Below are positions 18,005-25,603 of a stretch of 64,000 nt of DNA, one piece after another (position 1 is the stretch's first letter; every line of letters begins with the position of its first letter). Under the pieces are notes generated by a model. It was not told where the DNA came from, did no database searches, and saw nothing but the letters and a program-made list of their open reading frames with translations. Position numbers and translations under genes: made by a program. Source of the DNA: an uncultured Woeseiaceae bacterium. GTDB taxonomy: Bacteria; Pseudomonadota; Gammaproteobacteria; Steroidobacterales; Woeseiaceae. The DNA is taken from the NCBI GenBank assembly GCA_905480215.1, contig CAJQPL010000034.1, positions 1-64,000 of the forward strand, given 5' to 3'.

Positions 18005-19288
18005 TCACTCTGCTGCCGTAAATTCCGGGTAGGCTTCGAGGCCACATTCACTGATATCGACACCTTCATATTCCTCTTCCTCAGAGACGCGGATGCCAAA
18101 TATTTTCTTCAGGATGAACCAAATGACGAAACTGGTACCGAAAACCCAAGCGAATATGCTGCCAATACCCAACAGCTGGGCGCCGAGAGTTGCCTCCGGA
18201 TTGGAAAGGCAGACAGCTAGAAGCCCCCAGATTCCGACAACGCCGTGTACTGAGATAGCACCAACCGGATCGTCAATTTTTAGCTTGTCGAGCGAAACGA
18301 TTGAGACCACAACCAGTGCGCCGCCGATGGCACCAATCAAGGTTGCCAGGATTGGCTCAGGCGTTAGTGGTTCGGCGGTAATCGCGACAAGACCCGCGAG
18401 AGCGCCATTGAGCGCCATTGTCAGATCAGCTTTGCCGAGCCAGAATCGTGATATCAATAGGGCGAAGACCAAACCACCGGCGGCCGCCATATTCGTATTC
18501 ACAAACACCAGTGCTACAGCATTTGCTTCTCCGACGTCAGAGACCTTGAGTTCTGATCCACCGTTAAAGCCAAACCAGCCGAGCCACAGAATCAGCGTAC
18601 CGAGTGCTGCTAAGGGAAGATTGCAGCCGGGTATGGCATTGATCTGTCCGTTGTTGCCATATTTCCCCTTGCGTGCACCGAGCAACAGAACACCCGCGAA
18701 CGCCGCAGCGGCGCCGCAAAGATGTACGACTCCGGAACCGGCGAAATCAAGAAAGCCAGCCGCATCCAGAAATCCGCCGCCCCACTTCCAAAATCCTTGC
18801 ACTGGATAAATGAGTCCCGTCAACACAACGGTGAAGGCGAAGAAGGACCAAAGCTTCATGCGCTCTGCAACGGCACCCGAAACAATCGACATGGCGGTCG
18901 CAACAAAAACGACCTGGAAGAAAAAGTCCGACAAGTTCGAGTAATAGGTTTCGCCGCCGCTTGCGATTACATCGGCAGCTGCATTGTCGCTGGACGAAAG
19001 CAAACCAGTGCCAAGAGTGCCGAGGCTCTGGAAAACGCCGCCGGCAAAATCGCCTGGATACATGATCGAGTATCCGCACAGCATGTACATGATGCACGCA
19101 ATTGAATAAAGACCGACATTCTTGGTCAGTATCTCGGCGGTATTTTTGGCGCGAACCATACCCGCTTCGAGCATCGTAAAGCCGGCCGCCATCCACATGA
19201 CCAGTGCGCCCATTACCAGAAAATAAAAAGTATCGAGTGCGTACGAAAGTTCTGTGACTTGCGCCGCTACCTGAGTTGTTGTTTCCAC
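18005..19288 (-). CDS. amt: Ammonium transporter Amt
   Basis: The 427-residue channel has about 11 transmembrane helices. Conserved blocks include AGFTMLEAGMVRAKN near the start, DFAGSGVVHLCG with the first pore His, and ISVHGVVGIWG with the second. The start is GTG 19288, placed 7 bases after AGGGAGGAG. An earlier ATG at 19393 would lie inside glnK and is rejected. It imports ammonium under nitrogen limitation, and GlnK encoded just upstream blocks it. It is the last gene of a unit ending at the terminator near 17930. Confidence 0.95.
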   Translation of the reverse strand: METTTQVAAQVTELSYALDTFYFLVMGALVMWMAAGFTMLEAGMVRAKNTAEILTKNVGLYSIACIMYMLCGYSIMYPGDFAGGVFQSLGTLGTGLLSSSDNAAADVIASGGETYYSNLSDFFFQVVFVATAMSIVSGAVAERMKLWSFFAFTVVLTGLIYPVQGFWKWGGGFLDAAGFLDFAGSGVVHLCGAAAAFAGVLLLGARKGKYGNNGQINAIPGCNLPLAALGTLILWLGWFGFNGGSELKVSDVGEANAVALVFVNTNMAAAGGLVFALLISRFWLGKADLTMALNGALAGLVAITAEPLTPEPILATLIGAIGGALVVVSIVSLDKLKIDDPVGAISVHGVVGIWGLLAVCLSNPEATLGAQLLGIGSIFAWVFGTSFVIWFILKKIFGIRVSEEEEYEGVDISECGLEAYPEFTAAE

Positions 19289-19310
19289 AATTCGCTCCTC
19301 CCTGAAAGTT

Positions 19311-19670
<360 letters not shown>

Positions 19671-20294
19671 TTAGTTGATGTCAAATGACTTGCCGATGCT
19701 CAATACCAGGGCTTGATCGGAGTCGCCATCACCGCTCAAGTCCTTGTCATTGAAAATGAGCGTCAGGCCAAGATCGATCTCGGCGACCGTTGTGCTATAG
19801 CCGAGTTCGAAGTACTCGCCGGAGAAATCCTGGGAAAATCCGGCGTACTTGCCGTAGAAGCCGTCCTTCTCGAGCGTTAATGCGTAGTAGGTGTAATCCT
19901 GTGTGGGGCCGCTAAAGTTTTCGTATTCGCCAATGGCGACATCAAGCGCTAGCAGTCCGAAGCTGCCGCCAAGATTTATTTCCTGATAGGTGTCGTCGAA
20001 ATCGCCAGTGTAGAAGTAGCCGGTGTAGCCAACGCTATAGGCAAAATCACCCACGTCGCCGCCGTAGCCGAAGTAGCCATCGATCTCGAGACCGTCTTTG
20101 ACATCAGCTGCCCATGTGCCGGCAAAGAAGCCGCCCTGCTCATAATCGACACCTGCACTGGCAGATGATTGCGCCTGAAAGATGCCGCGGTAGTAGTAGT
20201 CATTGGCAAAACCGATGTTTGCAGAAACGTCTGCATGTGCCGCGCAGGTGGATAAGAACAGGACTGACGCTATGGCGATTTGCGAGGTTTTCAC
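19671..20294 (-). CDS. TorF-type putative outer-membrane porin
   Basis: This is a 207-residue beta-barrel candidate with a signal peptide (SVLFLSTCAAHA). It begins with the SANIGFANDYYYRGIFQ block typical of the TIGR02001/TorF putative porin family. Alternating aromatic strands run to the C-terminus. The start is GTG 20294 behind CGGAGA. It is the first gene of the sigma-54-controlled unit with glnK and amt. A role in passage of nitrogen compounds across the outer membrane is inferred from that position. Confidence 0.85.
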   Translation of the reverse strand: MKTSQIAIASVLFLSTCAAHADVSANIGFANDYYYRGIFQAQSSASAGVDYEQGGFFAGTWAADVKDGLEIDGYFGYGGDVGDFAYSVGYTGYFYTGDFDDTYQEINLGGSFGLLALDVAIGEYENFSGPTQDYTYYALTLEKDGFYGKYAGFSQDFSGEYFELGYSTTVAEIDLGLTLIFNDKDLSGDGDSDQALVLSIGKSFDIN

Positions 20295-20344
20295 TTTGAG
20301 TCTCCGATTGATTATTGGTCGTATTGGCCTTGTTCTTATGCCTA

Positions 20345-20363
20345 TAGCAGGATGCGTGCCAAA
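20345..20363 (-). promoter_or_regulatory. Sigma-54 promoter of porin-glnK-amt
   Basis: On the minus strand TTTGGCACGCATCCTGCTA reads as a -24 element TGGCAC and a -12 element CTGCT, with GG and GC exactly 10 bases apart as RpoN requires. The predicted start site is near 20336, about 40 bases before the porin GTG. Nitrogen-limitation control is expected. Confidence 0.85.
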
Positions 20364-20446
20364 TATAAAAAAGTGATATTTATCAATCGATTACGTTTAT
20401 TGACTCGGGCTGAACGCGCTAATATGGTGCGCGAATAAAAGCTGAC

Positions 20447-20461
20447 GCACCAAACTGGTGA
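20447..20461. promoter_or_regulatory. NtrC-like enhancer site
   Basis: GCACC-AAACT-GGTGA matches the NtrC consensus (GCAC, five bases, GGTGC) except at the last base. It lies about 115 bases upstream of the predicted sigma-54 start site, the usual enhancer distance. A second half site GGTGC is at 20426-20430. Binding is inferred. Confidence 0.65.
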
Positions 20462-20535
20462 GCAAGCTTCCAATCTCAGCGCACTGTCGTGATTTGTGGC
20501 TGGCATTTTGCCAAGCGCTCAGGTATCAATCCCTT

Positions 20536-20775
20536 ATGAATAAAGACTCAATAGAAAACCTGGCGAAAAAGCTCGGGGAAACCTTGCCCGAGGGTTTGCG
20601 TTCGGTACGCGATGATTTGGAGAGCAACTTTCGCAGCGTGTTGCAGACGGGACTTGGCAAGCTGGATCTTGTGACTCGAGAAGAGTTCGAGGTGCAGCAG
20701 GCGGTACTGGCACGTACGCGAGAGAAGCTTGAGGCACTTGAGGCGAAACTCGAGGACATCGAAAGCAACAGCTAG
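20536..20775 (+). CDS. ubiK: Ubiquinone biosynthesis accessory factor UbiK (BMFP)
   Basis: The 79-residue protein opens MNKDSIENLAKKL, then a helix with SVRDDLESNFRSVLQ, then the coiled-coil VTREEFEVQQAVLARTRE. This is the YqiC/UbiK (BMFP) family, which works with UbiJ in aerobic ubiquinone synthesis. A longer frame from 20458 would cross the NtrC-like site and is rejected. It is separated from the ubiEJB cluster by 15 kb and precedes comM. Confidence 0.9.
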   Translation: MNKDSIENLAKKLGETLPEGLRSVRDDLESNFRSVLQTGLGKLDLVTREEFEVQQAVLARTREKLEALEAKLEDIESNS

Positions 20776-20822
20776 CTCCGTCCGCCGTTTGGGCGCGACA
20801 TTTGCCACGGAGGGCAAAAATC

Positions 20823-22325
20823 GTGAGCCTCGCAATACTCAATTGCCGAGCACAGTACGGCACGTCTGCGCCGCCGGTAACCATCGAAGTTTTTTTGTCC
20901 GGCGGGCTGCCGGCATTCACAATCGTAGGCATGGCTGAAACAGCGGTTCGGGAAAGCAAAGACCGAGTTCGCGGCGCGCTATTGAGTTCCGGATTCGAGT
21001 TTCCACAACAACGCATTACTGTCAGTTTGGCTCCGGCTGAAATGAAAAAATCGGGCGGCCGTTACGATCTGGCTATTGCGCTGGGCATACTCGCAGCGAA
21101 AAAGCAGTTTCCAAAAGAAGCGCTTGATGGTGTCGAGGTTTACGGCGAACTATCGCTAAACGGAGAGCTGCGATCCGTGCCGGCAATTCTGCCAGCAGCA
21201 CTAAGCGCTGCAACTGCCGGGCGCAAGATTATCGTGCCAAGGGATAACGAAGCTGAGGCGTCACTCGCCTGTGCAAATGTCTATCCCGCGAACTCGCTGA
21301 CCGAAGTTGCATCACATTTAGCCGGTCGTGAAGCGATCGAACCGGTCGACAATCTGCAGCTCATTAGCGTGGACTCGACGTCGAATGACATCAAAGACGT
21401 TCGCGGCCAGCAGCACGCAAAACGCGCCCTGGAAATTGCCGCTGCCGGCGGACACAACCTGCTGTTGATAGGCCCACCCGGCACTGGCAAGAGCATGCTG
21501 GCGCGCCGCTTGCCAGGCATTTTGCCGTTGATGACGCATCTTGAAGCTTTGCAAACCGCTTCCATCGACTCCGTTCTCGGCATGTCGGTGGCAATTGATG
21601 CCTGGCGGCAACGACCGTTTCGAAGTCCGCACCACACTGCGTCGGCTGCCGCGTTAGTCGGTGGTGGCCGTGGCCCACGGCCCGGCGAGATTTCGCGCGC
21701 ACACAATGGTGTGTTATTTCTTGATGAACTCCCCGAGTTTAATCGCAGGGCCCTGGAAGTCCTGCGTGAACCACTGGAGACGGGTAGCATCAGTATTGCG
21801 CGAGCGGAAGGACAAGCGGAGTATCCCGCAAAATTCCAGCTGATCGCTGCGATGAACCCGTGTCCCTGTGGGTATCTTGGCGATAAGTTTGCGGACTGCC
21901 GCTGCAGTGCCGATAGAGTCGCGGCCTATCGGCGCAAGATCTCCGGACCGCTGCTGGACAGAATAGATCTGCATGTAGAGGTATTGCGGCCGTCGACCAG
22001 AGAGTTAAGGGCGAGCAATTGCGACGCCGAATCAAGTGCTAGCGTTCGCGACCGAGTCGCAGCGGCGTGGCAGTTACAGATGCAGCGCAGTGGTATTTCC
22101 AATGCGCGAGTTGACGGTGTTGAACTGGATGAAATATGCGACGCAGACGATGCTTGCTGGTCGTTGCTGGAAAATGCCGCCGAGCGATTTAATCTGTCCG
22201 CGCGCTCGCATCAGCGAGTTCTTCGCGTAGCGCGGACAATTGCTGATCTCGGCAATCAGAAAAAAATAGCACCGCCCCATGTTGCTGAGGCGTTGTTGCT
22301 GCGCTGCCTGGACCGGCAGCCCTGA
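20823..22325 (+). CDS. comM: YifB/ComM family Mg-chelatase-like ATPase
   Basis: The 500-residue protein has an N-terminal Lon-like domain, then a chelatase AAA+ core with Walker A GPPGTGKS, and GVLFLDELPEF. A C-terminal domain contains the CNPCPCGYLGD zinc-like box. ComM is a hexameric helicase that promotes branch migration during natural transformation. The start is GTG 20823 behind GGAGGG and gives the conserved SLAIL opening. The frame can be extended to 20802 but without a ribosome site. Confidence 0.93.
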   Translation: MSLAILNCRAQYGTSAPPVTIEVFLSGGLPAFTIVGMAETAVRESKDRVRGALLSSGFEFPQQRITVSLAPAEMKKSGGRYDLAIALGILAAKKQFPKEALDGVEVYGELSLNGELRSVPAILPAALSAATAGRKIIVPRDNEAEASLACANVYPANSLTEVASHLAGREAIEPVDNLQLISVDSTSNDIKDVRGQQHAKRALEIAAAGGHNLLLIGPPGTGKSMLARRLPGILPLMTHLEALQTASIDSVLGMSVAIDAWRQRPFRSPHHTASAAALVGGGRGPRPGEISRAHNGVLFLDELPEFNRRALEVLREPLETGSISIARAEGQAEYPAKFQLIAAMNPCPCGYLGDKFADCRCSADRVAAYRRKISGPLLDRIDLHVEVLRPSTRELRASNCDAESSASVRDRVAAAWQLQMQRSGISNARVDGVELDEICDADDACWSLLENAAERFNLSARSHQRVLRVARTIADLGNQKKIAPPHVAEALLLRCLDRQP

Positions 22326-22345
22326 TCTGACGGCGCGGTCGAAAC

Positions 22346-22858
22346 CTACTGCAATTTGCTAAGCATAAACTCGACTGCGTCCGTTACCTCAGCATCTGAC
22401 AGGTCAACTCGACCGCCCTTCGGAGGCATGAAGCCGGTGGAGCCTGAGAAGCCTTGCAGAGCGTGTTGTTTGAGCATGTCTTCACCCTGAGCCAAACGTT
22501 CAACCCATTGCGCTGGATCACCCAGTACAGGTGCGCCACCGATGCCGGCACCGTGACAGGCACTGCAAGCCGCGTTGTATACCTGCGGGCCGGTCATTAC
22601 GGTCGCGACAGGTTCCGGTGCGTCCGGGGTATCAACGGTAGGTCCGGATGACGCATGTTCTTCGCCGGGCAAGTACACCTCGCCCACTGGTTTAATGCGT
22701 TCGGCAACAGCCGCCTGATACTCGCTAGCATCGCGTGTATAGATGCCCTGCGTCAGGTCGGACATTTTCATTGCCAACACGACGAATGCCAAAGCGACGG
22801 CGCCTATTACGCCGATTACGAGGGTATACATATCAAAGAATTTTTGATCCCGGCTCAT
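22346..22858 (-). CDS. Membrane-anchored cytochrome c (c5 type)
   Basis: This 170-residue protein has an N-terminal transmembrane anchor (about 10-30) and a Pro/Glu-rich linker. A single class I cytochrome domain follows, with CSACH haem attachment at 98-102 and the distal Met in GFMPPKGG. It is similar to cytochrome c5 electron carriers to terminal oxidases. It is convergent with comM. The nearby norCB-like pair could be a partner, but this is not shown. Confidence 0.88.
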   Translation of the reverse strand: MSRDQKFFDMYTLVIGVIGAVALAFVVLAMKMSDLTQGIYTRDASEYQAAVAERIKPVGEVYLPGEEHASSGPTVDTPDAPEPVATVMTGPQVYNAACSACHGAGIGGAPVLGDPAQWVERLAQGEDMLKQHALQGFSGSTGFMPPKGGRVDLSDAEVTDAVEFMLSKLQ

Positions 22859-22934
22859 TTACTGCTCCGCAGGGTTAGGAATATGGTTTGGCGGGCGATT
22901 ATATATCATCAGCCCGTCAGGAACAGTGTCCCGC

Positions 22935-23198
22935 CTACTTGAGTAGCTCGTGATCTTTGGGCAACTGATGAGTCGCCCACATAGCCAGACGATGCTTGAT
23001 GCTGGGCATCGAGATCTGCTCATTGGGAATGGGGCTGATCTTTTTGTCATGAACGAGCAGGCGATAGGCGTACTTGATCTTCAGATCGTGTGAGTCCGTA
23101 GAATCAAACTCGACCACGCCGCGCTTGACTGCTTCGTCCAGAACCAGTTCCAGTCCAATCTTGAGCAATGCTTTTTCGTTCTTGAGTTTTTTTGCCAT
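22935..23198 (-). CDS. Small DUF5062-like protein
   Basis: The 87-residue soluble protein is rich in Lys and Leu, with three predicted helices (ALLKIGLELVLDEAVKRG; KIKYAYRLLVHDKK; SIKHRLAMWATHQL). It resembles the DUF5062 family of small gammaproteobacterial proteins in length and pattern. That assignment is from memory and moderate. No function is known. It is 15 bases after the norB-like gene on the same strand and may be transcribed with it. Confidence 0.65.
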   Translation of the reverse strand: MAKKLKNEKALLKIGLELVLDEAVKRGVVEFDSTDSHDLKIKYAYRLLVHDKKISPIPNEQISMPSIKHRLAMWATHQLPKDHELLK

Positions 23199-23213
23199 AT
23201 TGGCAACAGTCTA

Positions 23214-24569
23214 CTACGCGGGCTGCGGTTCCGCGACGCCGACCGGGGCCATTATCTTGCCCATCAGTCGGAAACCGTGCCATAGGATAATCCACAATCC
23301 GGCCATTAAAGTGACGCCACTTATGGTGAAGGTGACAAGAAACGGTCGAATACCCAGCATCATCTCTTGAAACGACGAGCCGTCATATGTTCCCTTGCCG
23401 ATACCGGCAAGTAGCAGGGCTACGAAGAAAATCGCGAGAGAAACATTGCTAAGCCAAAAGCCGGTGCGCAACTGCTTCGAGCATTTCGCATGAATTTCGT
23501 TGGGTAGTTCCTCGCGTATCACATAAAATACAGACGCGAGAAGAATCATCATGTTAATTCCGATGGTGCTGCCCATAGCGTGAGCTACGGTGATGTGCGT
23601 ACCGTGCGTAAATAGGTTCAACGCCGGGATCGAAATAATAAGAGCTAAAGCAAGGTTAACAAATATCCAGATATCGGCAGCTATCAGGAAGCGATAGGCA
23701 TTGCAGTGGCGGTTTTTTTGCCAGTCTGTAAGTGACGAACGCCAGTCCCAGATAATTTTTCCGAAAATATACAACTCGGTCATGCTAACCAGATAGGCGA
23801 AAGTGCGTATCCAGGGATCAGACGGAACAAGATAAGTGTGGTGTGCCCAGCCGAACATAAGATTGAACAGGCCGAGGAAGTAAAGGCCGAACGCCATTTT
23901 GGAGCGCGCATACTTATCGCAACCACTAATCTTCGTTGCCAGATATAAGCCGGTCCCGTAGACCAGCATGTTCCAGGAGCCGGTCAATGCGCCATACGAT
24001 TTCCACTGCACCATAATTTCGCGGACCATGGTTTCGCGAAAGTACGGGATCAAATAGAGATGCGATTCCGCGTAGGTGATGAAAAAGAACACAATGCCTG
24101 TGCCCCACATCCAGTAGTACACGGGCCATGGTTCTTTATCCTGTCGTGCGGTATTGAAGTAGTTGATACCGAACAAAAGCCAGGTAAGGAAGATCGGCAG
24201 GCTTAAGATAGGTGGAAACTCGAAGTACTCGCGACCGCCAAAGCGGCCCGACAAATAGCAGACGATGATTGCCAGGCCCGTTAGCAGGAATACCCAATAG
24301 TGGAGGTCGACTGACTTACTGGAAAAAAGCGGCAGATTGCATTGTCGTGGCAGGTAAAAGTAGATGCCGCCGATAGAGATAAGAAAAATTGACGAGACGA
24401 CCAGCGATACGTGCAGCGGCCGGGTTTTCGTGAACAAAAGTTCTTGCAGGAATTCCGGAAACAGAAACTGAAATCCGCCGATCACGCCAAACAGCATACC
24501 GCCGGCTAATGCCAGCATGCCGAGGCGCATGAATCGCAGACCACCAAAATGTGCGTTCGCGCTGCTCAT
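23214..24569 (-). CDS. NorB-like haem-copper oxidase superfamily subunit I
   Basis: This is a 451-residue membrane protein with about 12 helices, related to the large subunit of nitric oxide reductase. Seen are His53 (a low-spin haem ligand in the family), the HH pair 243-244, Glu265, and THGTHITVAH ending in His330. Two expected sites differ. The HxxxE of helix VI appears as Tyr192-xxx-Thr196, and the second His of HxH near 332 is Met. It overlaps the cytochrome c gene by 4 bases. It may be an altered NO reductase or another gas-handling oxidase, so the symbol is left empty. Confidence 0.78.
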   Translation of the reverse strand: MSSANAHFGGLRFMRLGMLALAGGMLFGVIGGFQFLFPEFLQELLFTKTRPLHVSLVVSSIFLISIGGIYFYLPRQCNLPLFSSKSVDLHYWVFLLTGLAIIVCYLSGRFGGREYFEFPPILSLPIFLTWLLFGINYFNTARQDKEPWPVYYWMWGTGIVFFFITYAESHLYLIPYFRETMVREIMVQWKSYGALTGSWNMLVYGTGLYLATKISGCDKYARSKMAFGLYFLGLFNLMFGWAHHTYLVPSDPWIRTFAYLVSMTELYIFGKIIWDWRSSLTDWQKNRHCNAYRFLIAADIWIFVNLALALIISIPALNLFTHGTHITVAHAMGSTIGINMMILLASVFYVIREELPNEIHAKCSKQLRTGFWLSNVSLAIFFVALLLAGIGKGTYDGSSFQEMMLGIRPFLVTFTISGVTLMAGLWIILWHGFRLMGKIMAPVGVAEPQPA

Positions 24570-25057
24570 CGTGGGTCATCCACTTGCGAGACATTGCCAT
24601 TCCATTCAATTTTGTACTCTTCTGGTGGATAGGTTCCGGTTTGATCCACAAAGGCTAAATACGCCACCAATGCTGAAACTTCATCCGTGTCGAGATTGAA
24701 GTTAGGCATGCTCACCGTACCGGCAGCAATAAAAGCGCCTGAATAAGCCTCACCACGTTTGGAGATGACATTGGTGAGGTCCGGCCCCATGTAGCCACCG
24801 AGGCCGTAAAACTGATGACATGCAATGCAGTTTTTGTCTTGAAAAAGCTCTTGGCCGTGTCGAGCTTCTGCCGACATTGGGCTCGCGCTGGTTGCTGCGG
24901 TGCCGGTCGTATAGACGGTCGCAGAATAGATTACGAACGCAATACACAGCGTCGTCATGATGGCTCGTTTGTTGATCAGGCTATCCCCAAAAGCATGCTG
25001 GGCACCTTTGTGCCGGAGCGGCCAGTCTAAACCAGCGATGTTAGAATTGGGTCTCAA
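24566..25057 (-). CDS. NorC-like membrane-anchored cytochrome c
   Basis: The 163-residue protein has one N-terminal transmembrane helix (about 34-52) and a cytochrome c domain. It carries CIACH followed by GLGGYMGPDLTNV, and MPNFNLDTDE supplies the axial Met. These match NorC, the electron-entry subunit. TTG 25057 is used because AAGGCG lies 7-8 bases upstream. ATG 24958 is the alternative and begins directly at the membrane helix. It is translationally coupled to the norB-like gene and divergent from an Lrp/AsnC gene. Confidence 0.8.
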   Translation of the reverse strand: MRPNSNIAGLDWPLRHKGAQHAFGDSLINKRAIMTTLCIAFVIYSATVYTTGTAATSASPMSAEARHGQELFQDKNCIACHQFYGLGGYMGPDLTNVISKRGEAYSGAFIAAGTVSMPNFNLDTDEVSALVAYLAFVDQTGTYPPEEYKIEWNGNVSQVDDPR

Positions 25058-25090
25058 ATGTTCGCCTTTATCATTAAATAAAAGAACTTT

Positions 25091-25115
25091 GTTTTATAAA
25101 ACGATATAATTATCG
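25091..25115. promoter_or_regulatory. Overlapping palindromes with a -10 box upstream of the Lrp/AsnC gene
   Basis: GTTTTATAAAAC (25091-25102) is a perfect 12-bp palindrome. CGATA-TAAT-TATCG (25102-25115) is a second inverted repeat containing a perfect TATAAT at 25105-25110. Both sit in the 75-bp gap between the norC-like and Lrp/AsnC genes, where an autoregulatory Lrp-type site would be expected. AGGAG at 25121-25125 serves the plus-strand gene. Confidence 0.6.
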
Positions 25116-25132
25116 AACAAAAGGAGTGCAAT

Positions 25133-25591
25133 ATGGATAGAAAAGATAAATTGATACTGGCGGCACTGCAAGATGATGCTACCCAAACTGTCAGCGAGTT
25201 GGCGGATCGGGTTGGGTTGTCGAAATCGGCTTGCTGGCGGCGTATCCAGATACTCGAAGAAAAGGGTATCATCGGCGCGCGCGTCACCCTGCTACAGCAA
25301 GAGAAGCTCGGGCTCGACTTGACTGTGTACTCGGCGATTCGAACCCACGAGCACACGGCCGACTGGTTCGATGGCTTCTACAAGATGGTGTCGTCAATGC
25401 CGAACGTAATGGAAGTGCATCGACTCAGTGGTGACATTGACTATTTGATGCGATCAGTCGTTCCCGACATGCGCAGCTATGATGAAATGTATAAAGAGAT
25501 GATCTCCAATATTGATCTCTACGATGTCAGTTCGAGTTTCAGTATGGAGAAGATTAAATACACTACGGCACTGCCGTTGGATCACCTGTAA
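25133..25591 (+). CDS. Lrp/AsnC family transcriptional regulator
   Basis: The 152-residue protein has an N-terminal winged helix (DRKDKLILAALQDDATQTVSELADRVG, then SKSACWRRIQILEEKG) and a C-terminal RAM domain with the GDIDYLMRSVVPDM box. These regulators sense amino acids or related small molecules. It is divergent from the norCB-like pair and 12 bases upstream of a TonB receptor, so it may control either or both. Confidence 0.93.
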   Translation: MDRKDKLILAALQDDATQTVSELADRVGLSKSACWRRIQILEEKGIIGARVTLLQQEKLGLDLTVYSAIRTHEHTADWFDGFYKMVSSMPNVMEVHRLSGDIDYLMRSVVPDMRSYDEMYKEMISNIDLYDVSSSFSMEKIKYTTALPLDHL

Positions 25592-25603
25592 GACAGAGAG
25601 CTA

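Noticed and set aside
18093-18809. Long plus-strand ORF of 238 codons
   Set aside because: It is antisense to amt, Ser/Pro/Ala-rich and without family features. It is a shadow of the conserved transporter.
21281-21790. Minus-strand ORF of 169 codons
   Set aside because: It is antisense to the conserved comM core and has Arg/Ser-rich low-complexity composition.
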